47,465 nucleotides of DNA from a virus. Shown here in pieces: positions 22,405-31,800 of the stretch. Both the position numbers and the translations under genes were made by a program. The stretch's first letter is position 1. Every line of letters starts with the position of its first letter. Under the pieces are notes generated by a model. It ran no database searches and was not told the DNA's origin. It worked only from the letters and a program-made list of their open reading frames with translations. Where the stretch lies: positions 1 to 47,465 of the IMG/VR virus record IMGVR_UViG_3300033144_002169. One strand, written 5' to 3'.

Positions 22405-22416
22405 AAATCGCGATTT
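22405..22416. promoter_or_regulatory. 12-bp palindrome between divergent portal and capsid operons
   Basis: AAATCGCGATTT is a perfect palindrome, AT-rich against a GC-rich background, five bases upstream of the -35 of promoter 5 and in the region where the divergent portal transcript must start. It is a candidate operator or RNA-polymerase upstream contact. Confidence 0.45.
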
Positions 22417-22420
22417 CTCC

Positions 22421-22449
22421 TTGACACGGAGGCTTCTCCGTGCTAAGGT
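22421..22449 (+). promoter_or_regulatory. sigma70-like phage promoter 5 with spacer dyad (capsid operon)
   Basis: TTGACA 22421-22426, 17-bp spacer, TAAGGT 22444-22449. The spacer holds a perfect 7-bp dyad, CACGGAG (22425-22431)-GCTT-CTCCGTG (22436-22442). It drives the long late structural operon. Confidence 0.8.
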
Positions 22450-22455
22450 GCTTGT

Positions 22456-22598
22456 GTCTGCCAGATAGGCAGGCGATCTGTCAACTTGGCAGACGTACAG
22501 AAGGTAGCACGAGATTCGAGCCGCCGCAAGTGAAATCCCGGATTTGTTTCACATAGACCGCCGACAACCCAGCCCCGCAGGCTCGAAGCAGGCTACCT
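22456..22598 (+). ncRNA. structured 5' leader RNA of the capsid operon
   Basis: The ~190-base leader has two parts. First, an 8-bp stem GTCTGCCA (22456-22463) / TGGCAGAC (22487-22494). Second, three nested stems: AGGTAGC (22502-22508)/GCTACCT (22592-22598); CGAGCC (22517-22522)/GGCTCG (22580-22585); GTGAAA (22530-22535)/TTTCAC (22547-22552), whose loop can close further by TCC/GGA. The ribosome site GAGGAG of the protease gene follows at 22631. Such nested long-range pairing suggests a regulatory or stabilising RNA. No known riboswitch class is recognised. Confidence 0.5.
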
Positions 22599-22640
22599 CC
22601 CATCTCCAGGGGGGCGGCCCGCTCGCCGTTGAGGAGAACC

Positions 22641-23753
22641 ATGCGTAGAATCAGGTACGCCGAGGTGAAGCGCCTCGCGCTCTGCAAGCGAGGCAAGAAC
22701 GGCCTCCAAACCCTCTACAAGTCGGACGGCACCGCCGAGTACGCGACCCTCACCAAGGGCGACGCGGAGAAGGGCGAGCTGCTGACCGTCATCTGGCCCA
22801 AGGGCCTAGCCGACCAAGATGGCGACTTCGCCGACAGCGACGCGGCTATCGACTCCATGATGAGTTCGCTGATCGCGAACGGCGGGGCCATGGACATCGA
22901 ACACGACGGCAACGTGCTTCCGCGCGACGCCGTGAGCATCACCGAGGTGTTCACCATCCAGCAGTCCGACGAACGCTTCGCCGACTGGAAGGACTACGAC
23001 GACAACTCGGTGGACGTGTCGGGCGGCGCAGCCGCTCGCATCCAGATCAACGACCCGGACCTCCGCGCGGCCTACCGCGAAGGGGAGTGGGACGGTGTAA
23101 GTCTGTTCGGCCCTGCTGCCGTCGAACAAGTGGATATCGTGGCAGCATCACAACGTGTGGCCGCTCGAATGGGCGGCATCCCGGAGACTGAAATGACCAA
23201 AGACGAACTCCAGGCCATCCTGGATGCCCAGAAAAAGAATTTCGCCGAACTGGCGAAGTCCATGAAGGACATCCTCGCGGCCAAGTCCGAGAATGACTCG
23301 GGCGACAACTCCAACGACGGCGAGGGTGTCACCGCCACCTCAGAAGAGAAGCCCACTTTCACAGGTGACGTGAACGACGCCCAAGCTCTCGCCGACTACG
23401 AAAGCGCTCTGCGTGGTTTTGAGCTGCGCAAGTCCGTCGCCTCTGGCGACATGAGCGCCGACGACATCGCGGAAATGCGCAAGTCCATGAGCGAAGCCGG
23501 TCCTACCGTCGATGACCTCAAGGAAGCAGGCATCGACGCCAAGGCCGGGGACTCGAAGGATGTCCGCGCCCTGCAAGTCAAGCTATTCAAGGCGCAGAAG
23601 GGCACCAACGTCCCGTCGCGTCGCACCTCCAGCGAGAACCCGGAAGATGTTCTCGCTAAGGCCGCTCAGGACGAGGGCCTGGCAATCGCCAAGATCATGA
23701 ACGAGCAACTCGGAAACGGTCCCGCCGATGGTGGGATGCGCCTCATCAGCTAG
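22641..23753 (+). CDS. capsid maturation protease (XkdF-like) with scaffold-like C-terminus
   Basis: 370 residues from ATG 22641, preceded by GAGGAG with ideal spacing. The N-terminal domain (about 35-185) resembles XkdF-type prohead serine proteases: VIWPKGLADQDGDFADSDAAI, DIEHDG (His) and EWDGVSLFGPA (Ser in the S-L-F-G position). From ~190 the protein becomes charged helical and Glu/Asp/Lys-rich, like an internal scaffold. It should guide procapsid assembly and then cleave scaffold. It is the first gene of the late operon, followed by decoration and capsid genes. Confidence 0.75.
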   Translation: MRRIRYAEVKRLALCKRGKNGLQTLYKSDGTAEYATLTKGDAEKGELLTVIWPKGLADQDGDFADSDAAIDSMMSSLIANGGAMDIEHDGNVLPRDAVSITEVFTIQQSDERFADWKDYDDNSVDVSGGAAARIQINDPDLRAAYREGEWDGVSLFGPAAVEQVDIVAASQRVAARMGGIPETEMTKDELQAILDAQKKNFAELAKSMKDILAAKSENDSGDNSNDGEGVTATSEEKPTFTGDVNDAQALADYESALRGFELRKSVASGDMSADDIAEMRKSMSEAGPTVDDLKEAGIDAKAGDSKDVRALQVKLFKAQKGTNVPSRRTSSENPEDVLAKAAQDEGLAIAKIMNEQLGNGPADGGMRLIS

Positions 23754-23802
23754 TCGCTGCCGACCTTCACCAACCTCAACAACCTACTAGGAGTAACCAA
23801 TC

Positions 23803-24207
23803 ATGGCACTCTCTCCCAAAGAACTATTCGGCAGCGAGGTTTCGCAAACCACGAACCTCCGAGCCTACCCTGCCGAGAACGGCATCGCGGTGGGCACCCT
23901 CGGCACCCTCGCGGCTGACGCTGAACTCGCCCACCTAACCGCGCTCACCAGCTCTGGCGGCGAGTGGCTCCCCTGGGCCAACGGTGACACCACGAAGGTG
24001 GACGGTCTGCTCTGGTCGCCCAGCGCACCCCACGACGGTCTAGCCGCGTCCGAGACCCACGTTCAGGTCTTCAAGATCGGCGTGGTCCACATCGACGACG
24101 TTGCGCTGCCTGCGGGCCAAACGCTCACCCTGATGGTCACGGCCCTCAAAACCGCCCTCACCCGTTCCGCCGGTCTCGTTGTCCAAGGCGACAGCGGCGT
24201 GGCCTAA
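23803..24207 (+). CDS. head decoration protein (lambda gpD-like)
   Basis: 134 residues from ATG 23803, with AGGAG upstream. It is beta-rich, with no membrane span, containing LRAYPAENGIAVGTLGTLAADAELAHLT and a DGLLWSP...HVQVFKIGVVHIDDVALP segment as in lambda gpD-type cement proteins that trimerise on the expanded capsid. The place directly between protease/scaffold and major capsid genes is the lambda order (C-Nu3-D-E), which supports the call. Size is close to the usual 110-135 residues. Confidence 0.7.
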   Translation: MALSPKELFGSEVSQTTNLRAYPAENGIAVGTLGTLAADAELAHLTALTSSGGEWLPWANGDTTKVDGLLWSPSAPHDGLAASETHVQVFKIGVVHIDDVALPAGQTLTLMVTALKTALTRSAGLVVQGDSGVA

Positions 24208-24247
24208 TCCGAGCTTCTGCTCACCAACCTCCGTCTAGGGGATTCCT

Positions 24248-25309
24248 ATGCCGAACTCTGCTGACGTTCTGAGCTGGAGCACACTGACTCCCGCCGTGAA
24301 CGAGATGAAAGCGCCGAACGCTTTCCTCAAAAACATGCTATTCTCTAGGGACGTTACCGTCCCGACTCGCAACATCGAACTGTCCTTCCTGAACCGTGGT
24401 CGCCAGATCGCGCCGTTCGTGGAGCGCAACGGTGCCGCGATCATGACCGAAGGACGCAACGAGTCCTTCCGCGTCATCACACCCCCGCACATCAGGGTAA
24501 AGCGCCCGATGACTCCGAGCGAGCTTCTTGAGAAGCGTCGTCCGGGCTCGGTAATCTTCCCTGGTGCCGGTGGCATCCAGAAGGCCATGCGTGAATACAT
24601 GGCCTCAGAACTCGCGATGCTCGGCGACGACATCACGAACTCGGAAGAGTACCTCTGCGCCTTGGCGCTCCGGGGTGCGGTAAGCTACTCCGTGGCTGAC
24701 GAAGCCTCCTTCACCATCACGTTCCCTCGTGATGCTACGCATGACTACGCCCTCTCGGGCACTGATTTGTGGGACAACGGGGCCTCTTCGCCCCGCAAGG
24801 ACTTCCTCGATGCTTCCCAACTGGTCAACGACGCGGTGAGTCTGAACGTCACGGACGCGATCATGGGCTCCGACGCTGCCGACGCCTTCCTGGCCGACGC
24901 TTCCGGTGAACTGTCGAGCTTGCTCGACATTCGCCGCATGAGCACCGGCACCGTGGACCTGACCCAGCAGATCGCCGAGTCCGGCGCGCTGTTCCTGGGC
25001 ACGTTCGTCCACGGCATCCGCGTGTGGCGCTACGGTCGTCAGGTGGACGTGAACGGTGTCGCCACTCCCCTCATCCGTGCGAAGTACGTCGAGTTCGTCG
25101 CACGTACCCCGGCTGCGCAGTTCGTCACCTACTACGGCGCGATCGAGGACATGAAGGCGATCGGCGCGGGCAAGGTGCTCCAGTCGAAACGCTTCGCGAA
25201 GTCCTGGGAGCAGGAAGACCCGTCCGCGCGCATGCTGCTGGTCGAGTCGAACCCGATGCCCGTCCCGCGTCGTCCCGACGCCACGGTCTCGGTCCAGGTT
25301 CTCGCCTAG
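24248..25309 (+). CDS. major capsid protein (lambda gpE-like)
   Basis: 353 residues from ATG 24248. N-terminal NAFLKNMLFSRDVTVPTRNIELSFLNRGRQIAPFVERNG...FRVITPPHIRVKRPMTPSELL is the typical lambda E-family opening (protease-resistant HK97 fold with conserved P-P-x-I). Length is near lambda gpE (341). It follows the decoration gene by 40 bases. A GC hairpin follows at 25331. It forms the icosahedral head. Confidence 0.85.
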   Translation: MPNSADVLSWSTLTPAVNEMKAPNAFLKNMLFSRDVTVPTRNIELSFLNRGRQIAPFVERNGAAIMTEGRNESFRVITPPHIRVKRPMTPSELLEKRRPGSVIFPGAGGIQKAMREYMASELAMLGDDITNSEEYLCALALRGAVSYSVADEASFTITFPRDATHDYALSGTDLWDNGASSPRKDFLDASQLVNDAVSLNVTDAIMGSDAADAFLADASGELSSLLDIRRMSTGTVDLTQQIAESGALFLGTFVHGIRVWRYGRQVDVNGVATPLIRAKYVEFVARTPAAQFVTYYGAIEDMKAIGAGKVLQSKRFAKSWEQEDPSARMLLVESNPMPVPRRPDATVSVQVLA

Positions 25310-25330
25310 TCCTGACGGACACCATCGGGG

Positions 25331-25348
25331 GGCCGGGTCTGACCGGCC
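25331..25348 (+). terminator. GC hairpin after the capsid gene
   Basis: GGCCGG (25331-25336)-GTCTGA-CCGGCC (25343-25348). No U-run follows, so it is more likely an RNA stabiliser or partial attenuator than a full terminator. It lies in the 107-base gap between the capsid gene and the next gene. Confidence 0.4.
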
Positions 25349-25416
25349 TGGCTCCCTGTACCTTTCAGGTCATCATCAAACACTTGGCCGACACCGGCCA
25401 CGCCAAGGAGGCAAAC

Positions 25417-25992
25417 GTGAGCGAGCAGAAAACCTACCGAGTCATCCGAGGGGCAATCCGACTCCCTCGGGGCACCAATACCGGCTTCATCATGTCCCGT
25501 CGCGACATGATCGTCCAGGGTGAACTGATCCCGCCCGGCATCGCGACAAATGCCGACATCCAAAGCTGGCTCGACGAGGGCCGCATCGAAGAGGCTGATG
25601 TCTCGGTCGCGCAAGTCGAGGAGCAGATCCAACTACACCAGAGCAACCCGTTCCGCGCTGACCCCTCCGCACTGGTCGGTAAGACCATGGAGGATCTCAT
25701 CATCATGATCCTGGAGATCGACGAGAAGTACGACACGGACCAGCTCGCCGATGAGAAGGCCGCCGTGCAGCTTCTCACGTCCGGCTGGACGCCCGAGATG
25801 CGGCAGATCGTAGCGCCCGTCTCCGACAAGTCGCGCCCCGAGGCGCTCGCCCTGCACAAGCTGGAGCAGGAGCAAAACGGAGGCAGCGCCCTCAAAGCGT
25901 CGAACCGTGAGATGTCCGTCGAAGGCCGAGCGGGTCTAGACGCCCTCGAAGCCGCCAAAGCCCTTGCTGCCGCGCCCGAATCCCAGGAGTAA
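25417..25992 (+). CDS. hypothetical protein of the head-tail region
   Basis: 191 residues from GTG 25417, with AAGGAG at 25405-25410. The first 60 residues are beta-like (KTYRVIRGAIRLPRG..FIMSRRDMIVQGELIPPG), the rest helical and acidic with an Ala/Glu-rich end (EAAKALAAAPESQE). In lambda-like gene order this place holds head-completion proteins (W/FII), but I see no specific match. Expression is probably lower than capsid because of the preceding hairpin. It is not a membrane protein. Confidence 0.6.
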   Translation: MSEQKTYRVIRGAIRLPRGTNTGFIMSRRDMIVQGELIPPGIATNADIQSWLDEGRIEEADVSVAQVEEQIQLHQSNPFRADPSALVGKTMEDLIIMILEIDEKYDTDQLADEKAAVQLLTSGWTPEMRQIVAPVSDKSRPEALALHKLEQEQNGGSALKASNREMSVEGRAGLDALEAAKALAAAPESQE

Positions 25993-25998
25993 TTCGAC

Positions 25999-26559
25999 AT
26001 GGCCGCACCCTTATTCATCACCGACGAAGCCACGCTCAAGACCCGCCTCCGTCTGTCCGCCGTACCCGCGTCCGCTCTGGACACGGAGGCGATCATCGAC
26101 GAGGCGATCCTTCGTGCGCGCGTACGCTTCTATACGGACTTGGGTGCGTCCAGGACCAACGTGCTCGTTGCCCTCCCCTTCACGGAGACGCCGACCACGG
26201 ACGACGAGATCCTTCGAGCCATCTGCAACACCACGGAGGCGAAGCTGGTCTACTGTGGGCTGCTTCGCCTCCTCCCGAACACGTTCATGGATGCCTCTGG
26301 CGACGTAAACTCTCGTTGGCAGGAAGAGGCCCCGACGCGCGAGCGCGGAGGCTTCGAGCTGACCGAGGAGCTAACCCGCTGCGAGCAGGAGATCGTGCAT
26401 GCGATGGTAATGCTGGCCGCGCCGAACGCGACCGAGTGTGACGATGCGCAAGTCATCGACGGCACGCCGGACTGTCAGACCAGCTTTCCCGCGAACACTC
26501 CGCGCATCGGCATGAGCCTCAGAGGAACCAGCGGCATCAACCCACCGCGCGAGGACTAG
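25999..26559 (+). CDS. head-tail connector (adaptor) protein, gp6-like
   Basis: 186 residues from ATG 25999 with AGGAG upstream. The helical N-terminus (TDEATLKTRLRLSAV...LDTEAIIDEAILRARVRFYTDLG) followed by another helical pair (EILRAICNTTEAKLVYCGLLRLLP) fits head-tail adaptor proteins that sit on the portal ring. The C-terminus is Pro/Asp/Cys-rich. Gene order after the capsid gene supports this; sequence evidence alone is moderate. Confidence 0.5.
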   Translation: MAAPLFITDEATLKTRLRLSAVPASALDTEAIIDEAILRARVRFYTDLGASRTNVLVALPFTETPTTDDEILRAICNTTEAKLVYCGLLRLLPNTFMDASGDVNSRWQEEAPTRERGGFELTEELTRCEQEIVHAMVMLAAPNATECDDAQVIDGTPDCQTSFPANTPRIGMSLRGTSGINPPRED

Positions 26560-26562
26560 ACC

Positions 26563-26997
26563 ATGGGGTACAAGACCGCCATCCAAGCAGCTCTTGAAAC
26601 TCGTGCCTACGCAGGCACGTTCCCGGAAGCGGTGTACTCGGTCGCGCGCCCCAGCATCCTTTCAGAAGGCGCAGCGCAGGCCGTCAAGTCCGCAGAGACC
26701 AACGAGGTCCGTGGGGCCTTCGGCATCGACCCGGAGTACGGTCGTGACTTCCGCCAAGAGCGGCAGGGCTGGGCCTGGCTCCTTATCGTGAGCTTCGACA
26801 CCGAGGTGGTGCTCGAAGACTTTGAGACCGCGCTGATGCGGTCGCCCATCACAATCGCCCAGGACACCGCTGACGGCAGAGACCGGCAAGTCATGCTGCT
26901 GCTAGAGGAGTCTTCATACGAACACCCGCCGCGAGGCGGGGCGTCGAATGGCACCGAGGTGACGTATCGTTTCGTCGCTGAGTTGTCCCAGCAGTAG
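26563..26997 (+). CDS. tail terminator / completion-like protein
   Basis: 144 residues from ATG 26563. An N-terminal helix (KTAIQAALETRAY), a strand-rich centre (WAWLLIVSFDTEVVLEDFETAL) and a late strand (GTEVTYRFVAEL) match the small alpha/beta fold of lambda gpU-type tail terminators. It sits just before the tail-tube gene, where that protein is usually coded. Assignment rests on position and fold impression, not on a firm motif. Confidence 0.5.
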   Translation: MGYKTAIQAALETRAYAGTFPEAVYSVARPSILSEGAAQAVKSAETNEVRGAFGIDPEYGRDFRQERQGWAWLLIVSFDTEVVLEDFETALMRSPITIAQDTADGRDRQVMLLLEESSYEHPPRGGASNGTEVTYRFVAELSQQ

Positions 26998-27030
26998 CTA
27001 CTGCCCAACCCAACCTCTTAGGAGATAACC

Positions 27031-27897
27031 ATGCCCGGAATCAACACCAGCGGCGCTCCCAACACCCGGGACTACACTCTCGGGCGTGGCATCGTGCGCC
27101 TCGCTTCTCTAACCGCAGCCGGTCTGCCTGACGCAAACGGCTTTCGTGACCTCGGCAACTCGCCCGAGTTCGGTATCACCGTGTCCTCAGAAGACGTGCG
27201 GCACCAATCTAGTCGCACTCAACTCAAGTTCACGGACAAACGTGTGACCGTCTCGCAAGAGGTCGGCATCACGTTCATCTTGGACGAGATGAACTTTCAG
27301 AACCTCGCGGACTACTTCTCGGGCGGAACCGAGACGTTCACGAACACGCACGACACCGCGTGGGCTGCTCACGAAGATTCGATCGTGGCATCCTCCGTCA
27401 AGATCGGCAACTGGTATCAGCTCAAGGATGACAACGGCAACCGGGTCTACGATCTGGGAGCGGGTGGCCTGATCTACTCGTTTGAGGAAGACCCCGCTTC
27501 GGCGGCGACCCCGCTCGTTGCCAGCGACTATGAGATCGACGAAGAGATGGGCCTCGTGCGCTTCCTCTCCACCGGCACATCCACTCTGGCTGACGGCGAG
27601 GTCATCGGCTTCGCGATCACCACGGGCGCGGGCGCAGGCCAGGACCTCGATCAAGTCAACGCCCTGACAGAAGCCGACGTGACAGGCGCGTTGCTGTTCA
27701 TTCAGGAGAACGCCAGCGACCAAGGGAGCAAGTCCGAGTACCTGTTCCACAAGGTCTCTTTGTCCAGCGACGGCGATCTACCTCTCATCGGCGACGAGAT
27801 CCAGCAGGCGTCCTTCACGGGCGTCGCGGAAGTCAACTCGGGGGTCACGGAGACCAGCCAAGTCCTGACCGTTCGCACCTATGACCAACAAGCGTAG
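27031..27897 (+). CDS. major tail tube protein
   Basis: 288 residues from ATG 27031, preceded by a strong GGAG (CTTAGGAGATAACC). It is beta-rich: GRGIVRLASL...GFRDLGNSPEFGITVSSEDVRHQSS, a conserved opening of siphovirus tube proteins, and the long middle has extra loops (FEEDPASAATPLVAS). It forms the hexameric tube rings. A perfect 10-bp hairpin follows the gene, probably lowering downstream expression so that tube protein outnumbers chaperones and tape measure. Confidence 0.75.
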   Translation: MPGINTSGAPNTRDYTLGRGIVRLASLTAAGLPDANGFRDLGNSPEFGITVSSEDVRHQSSRTQLKFTDKRVTVSQEVGITFILDEMNFQNLADYFSGGTETFTNTHDTAWAAHEDSIVASSVKIGNWYQLKDDNGNRVYDLGAGGLIYSFEEDPASAATPLVASDYEIDEEMGLVRFLSTGTSTLADGEVIGFAITTGAGAGQDLDQVNALTEADVTGALLFIQENASDQGSKSEYLFHKVSLSSDGDLPLIGDEIQQASFTGVAEVNSGVTETSQVLTVRTYDQQA

Positions 27898-27915
27898 TAC
27901 TGATTGAGGCACCGC

Positions 27916-27942
27916 AGCTCCGGGCTCGCAAGGCCCGGAGCT
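27916..27942 (+). terminator. attenuating hairpin after the tail tube gene
   Basis: AGCTCCGGGC (27916-27925)-TCGCAAG-GCCCGGAGCT (27933-27942), a perfect 10-bp stem. It is followed by ACATCTTT, a weak U-run. It is placed to partly terminate transcription after the highly expressed tube gene. Confidence 0.55.
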
Positions 27943-27975
27943 ACATCTTTCAACTCAAGCAAGGCAGATGACACA

Positions 27976-28650
27976 ATGAGCTGGCGCAAACGATTCACCT
28001 TCCGCGACAAGCGGAGCATCAAGCACCAAGTCAACGGGCAGGAGTTTCGCTTCTACCCGAACCGCATGGCCCTGCTGACGCAGGCCAAGGACATCGCGGA
28101 GCCGGTGGCTCAGGCGATCAACACCCTCTTCACCGACCAGAGCCGCGACTCGGGTTCCAACGTGAAGCGCCACCACGAGGGCGACTTCTTTATGGAGGAC
28201 ATCGAGACCCAGCCGCTCGCCATCGAGATGGCGAGGCACCGGCATAGCGAGCGCTCCGGTGCGATCAAGACGATCATAGGCACGCTCGCCGACACGCGCT
28301 CGCTCATGCTGCTAGGCACGCTGTTCATGGACAGCTTGCGCGAGGAGTTCCCATACTCCAAGGAGCGCCACCCGTCAGAGGTGGAGGAGTTTCTGTACGG
28401 GGATGAGGGTGAGGGTAGCGACTACCATGGGCTCGACACGCCCGTGCTCGTGGAGCTGTTCCAAGGCTGGATGAAGGCGAACATGACCACGTTCGGCGAC
28501 ACGGGGGAGTCACTGGTCGGGCTGGTAAAAACCAGGATCGAGGGGATCGTCTCCGAGCAAAACTCGGAGACGCCGGACCCGACCAATGGCGTGCCCTCCA
28601 AAACGCCTTCGTCGCCGCAGTCGGATTCGGATTTGACGCCGACTACCTAG
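27976..28650 (+). CDS. tail assembly chaperone (G-like), upstream part of frameshift pair
   Basis: 224 residues from ATG 27976. SWRKRFTFRDKRSIKHQVNGQEFRFYPNRMALLTQAKDIAEPVAQAI matches the small globular start of tail assembly chaperones. It lies between the tube and tape-measure genes, where lambda G/GT-type genes lie. From about residue 184 it reads into a low-complexity Pro/Ser/Thr tail while the -1 frame carries good protein sequence, as expected for a programmed frameshift. The chaperone and its frameshift product bind the tape measure during tail assembly. Confidence 0.75.
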   Translation: MSWRKRFTFRDKRSIKHQVNGQEFRFYPNRMALLTQAKDIAEPVAQAINTLFTDQSRDSGSNVKRHHEGDFFMEDIETQPLAIEMARHRHSERSGAIKTIIGTLADTRSLMLLGTLFMDSLREEFPYSKERHPSEVEEFLYGDEGEGSDYHGLDTPVLVELFQGWMKANMTTFGDTGESLVGLVKTRIEGIVSEQNSETPDPTNGVPSKTPSSPQSDSDLTPTT

Positions 28651-28868
28651 ACCGACTAGACCTACTCCAATTCAACTCACTCATGGCCTCCATCAACGAA
28701 CACCGAATCCGGCAGCGCGTGTCGGCCATCTACGACATGGCACACGGCGCGCAAGCTGACGGCAAGGCGATCAAGGAATATGCGAAGACGTTGATGAAGG
28801 GGGTAGGCATCGAGAAGGAAACCATGGGGTCGGCTGACGACTTCAACAAGGAGATCGGGAGCATCTAA
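28527..28868 (+). CDS. tail assembly chaperone extension (T-like) made by -1 frameshift
   Basis: An open frame in -1 relation to the chaperone encodes LGDAGPDQWRALQNAFVAAV...FDADYLDRLDLLQFNSLM and runs to TAA 28866-28868, two bases before the tape-measure start. Plausible slip sites in the 0 frame: G-GGG-GAG (28503-28509) and A-AAA-ACC (28527-28533); neither is the lambda GGGAAAG heptamer. The joined product would be about 297 residues. ATG 28683 is an internal Met, not a likely start. As in lambda GT, only a small fraction of ribosomes should shift. Confidence 0.7.
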   Translation, partial: KNQDRGDRLRAKLGDAGPDQWRALQNAFVAAVGFGFDADYLDRLDLLQFNSLMASINEHRIRQRVSAIYDMAHGAQADGKAIKEYAKTLMKGVGIEKETMGSADDFNKEIGSI

Positions 28869-28870
28869 CC

Positions 28871-31800
28871 ATGGTTGATCGCGGTGGACTGAACTACCCT
28901 ATCAGGGTTAGAGATGAGTTCTCTAAGACGACGGCGCTGTTCCGCAAGGAGATACGCGCGGCGAAAAAGGAATTCAGGGATTTCCAAAAGGTCCTCAAGG
29001 GGCGGAAGTCCTCCGCGAAGAACATCCGCGATCAGACCAAGGCAACGAAGGAACTTGCCAAGGCCCAACGCCAGCTCACCAAGAATACGAAGGCTGGCAA
29101 CAAGCCTCTGTCTAAAAGGGAGAAGCAGGCCAGGGAAACTCACAGGGCTAACAAGAGGCTGTCCCGCTCCATCGACCAGTTATCAAAGAGTCAGAAGCAG
29201 CGCGAGCGTACAGCAATCGCTCTCCGCAACGCGCAGAACGCAGACGCCCGCAGGGAAGCCGCGAGGCTCAAGTCCCTTGAGAGGCAAGCCGTCGCCGAGC
29301 GCAAGGCATCCAACGCGAAGAACGTCGAGTTCCAGGCCACGCGCAAGCTGAACCAAGAGTTGTTCCGCGAGGCCGTGGCCCGCAAACAGATCGAGTTGCT
29401 CAAGAGGCAAGCACGCGCTCAGTTCGCGGCAGGAGACTTCTCTGGCGGCACGGAAACGCTGCGCCGTTCGAGAGCGCTGGAGAAGTCGCTCAAGGCCCAG
29501 GTGGGTTCGGCGCAGAAGCTCCTATTCACGTTCCGCCGACTGGTAGGCACGCTCGCCATCTTCACCCTGGCTCGCAAAGGCGTGCAGGTATTCAACGACC
29601 TCGTGCGTGCAGGCGTCAAGTTCAACGACGTGGTGGCGAATGCCCAGCTCGGCATCGCGGGCCTCGTCATTACCCTCGGCGACGTGCGCAACGCCCAGGG
29701 TCAGTCCGTCGAGGCGACCGAGCAGCTCGCGCTAGCGCTCGGTACTGCCCGGGAGCAAACCGCCAAGCTGCGCCAGGACAGCCTCAAGACCGTCGCGACG
29801 TTCGAGCAACTGCTCGACACGTTCCAGGTTAGCGTCGGCCCCGGCCTCGCTGCGGGGCTCAACCTCGACGAGGTGCGTAAGCTCACGGTGGACATCTCAC
29901 AGGCTGCTGCCGCGCTGGGCGTCCCTCAGAACCAACTAGCCGAGGAAGTCCGCTCGCTCCTGAGCGGCACCATTCAAGCGCGCACGACTCGTATCGCGAC
30001 CGCGCTCGGCATCTCCAACGAGGACGTTCGCAGGCTCAAGGAGACGGGCGAGCTGTTCGACTTCCTCGAAGAGAAATTCTCAGGATTCGCCGAGGCTGCT
30101 CAGAAGCAAGCGCGCACGACGTTCTCAGGTATCACCACACTCGTCAAGGGGTTGGTCCAAGAGGTCCTCGGCGAAGCTGCCAGGCCGCTGTTCCAAGAAC
30201 TCATCTCTCTAGGCAACGAACTCTTTGACAACTTCTTGTCGATCACGGATGCCGCCGGAAACGTCAAGCCGAGCCCCGAAGTGGTGGCAGCGTTCCAACA
30301 GGTCTTCGACGCCATCAAACGTACCGTTGAAGCCGTGCGCGAGCTAGGCTCGGGCGGGGGAGGTCTCACGCTTCTGTCGGCCACTATGTCGGCCATCGCC
30401 AACACGATTGACTTCGTGAGAGGCGCTCTCGTCCAGCTCATCTCCGTGTTCCAGACGATCACTGGAGCGTCGCAAGAGTTCTCCAAGTTCCTGGGCATCT
30501 CATCTAAGAACACCGGAGCGATTACTGCCTCCGTGGGTAAGTGGTTGGTCAACATCCTACTTATCCAGAAGGCACTCTCGGTCATAGACTTGAAGATGCT
30601 CAAGATCGCCGCGCGCGTGAGCGCTGTGGCCGTGGCGTTCTTCGCTATCGCTAAGGCTAGCGAGTTTGTCCTGGAGAAAATCTTCGGCGTCGATCTAGGT
30701 ATCCGCGACACGATCGAACTCATCACGATCGGCCTGTACTCTGCATGGATCGGCGTAACGTCGATCGTGCAGGAAGTCGCCATCAAAGCGGTCAACTTCC
30801 TCGCCAACGCGCTCGACACGATCATCACGGCTGCGAAGAACAAGGCATCGTCCGTCAAGGGCTTCCTCAACGCTCTCTTCGGAGACGACAAGGGCGCGCA
30901 GGCTGCCGCGAAGGAGCGCCTCGACCGCGAGCTTGAAGCGACCAACCGCATCGCTGACCGCAAAGCCAAGGCCGCGCTGGAGGTCGCCGCTATCGAACTC
31001 AACGCCAAGGCCAAGCAGAAGGCACTTGAAGGGGAGATCGCTAAGGTCATTGGCGACCGCGCTGACGAGAACGCCAAGGGCGAGGGCTTTCGCGAGGGCT
31101 TCGATCCCAAGGCTGCCGCGAAGGCTGCCGCCGACGCTGCCAAGACGTTCGTGTCTACGGCGAAGCGCTCTATCTCCGACCTGGGCGCTTCGCTCAAGGA
31201 GGTCAACGATGAGCTGGTCTTGGCTGAACAACTATTCAGCCAGGCCACGCGCTCCTCGGGCGTGGGCGGTATCGCGGGTGATGTCGAGAGCGCCTTCGAC
31301 GAGGAGGAGATCGCCAGGGCAGGGAGGTTGCGCAAGATCAAGGCCGATCTCGTCAACGTAGAAAAGGAGATCACTCGTCTCCGTGCAATCGGCCCCGAGG
31401 CCGAGGGCGCGCTCAACTCCGCTCTCCAGGACCAAAAGCTGCTCCAGGTCGCGATTCTGAACTCCGAGGAGCAGAGCCTCGGACTCGCGAGGCTCAAGGC
31501 CGCCACACTGGCAGAGCAGGAGCTTCCGGCGCTGCGCGAGGAGAGCGTGCTCCTGGCAGCTCAGGTCGCCGTAGAGGCCGCCAAGACCGCAGCCCTAAAA
31601 ACCAACGCCGGGAACCGCCAGCTAGCTTTGGTGGCAGCACAGTCCTCCTTAGACCTGGCTAAGTCCGAGCTTGCCGCTACCAAGAGCAAGAACGAGCTTG
31701 AACTCCAGACTCTCAAGGATCGAGCCCTCGAACTAGGGCCGGGCGCAGAACTGACCTCCCTCATCAAGGTGATCTCTGCCCTCTCCATCAGGCAAGGCTT

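Noticed and set aside
28683-28868. Separate 61-residue gene starting at ATG 28683
   Set aside because: The same frame carries convincing protein sequence upstream of this ATG, so it is better read as the frameshift extension of the tail chaperone.
30100-31506. 468-residue antisense open frame in the tape-measure gene
   Set aside because: Low-complexity Ser/Ala/Arg product, mirror of the coiled-coil coding; no start context.
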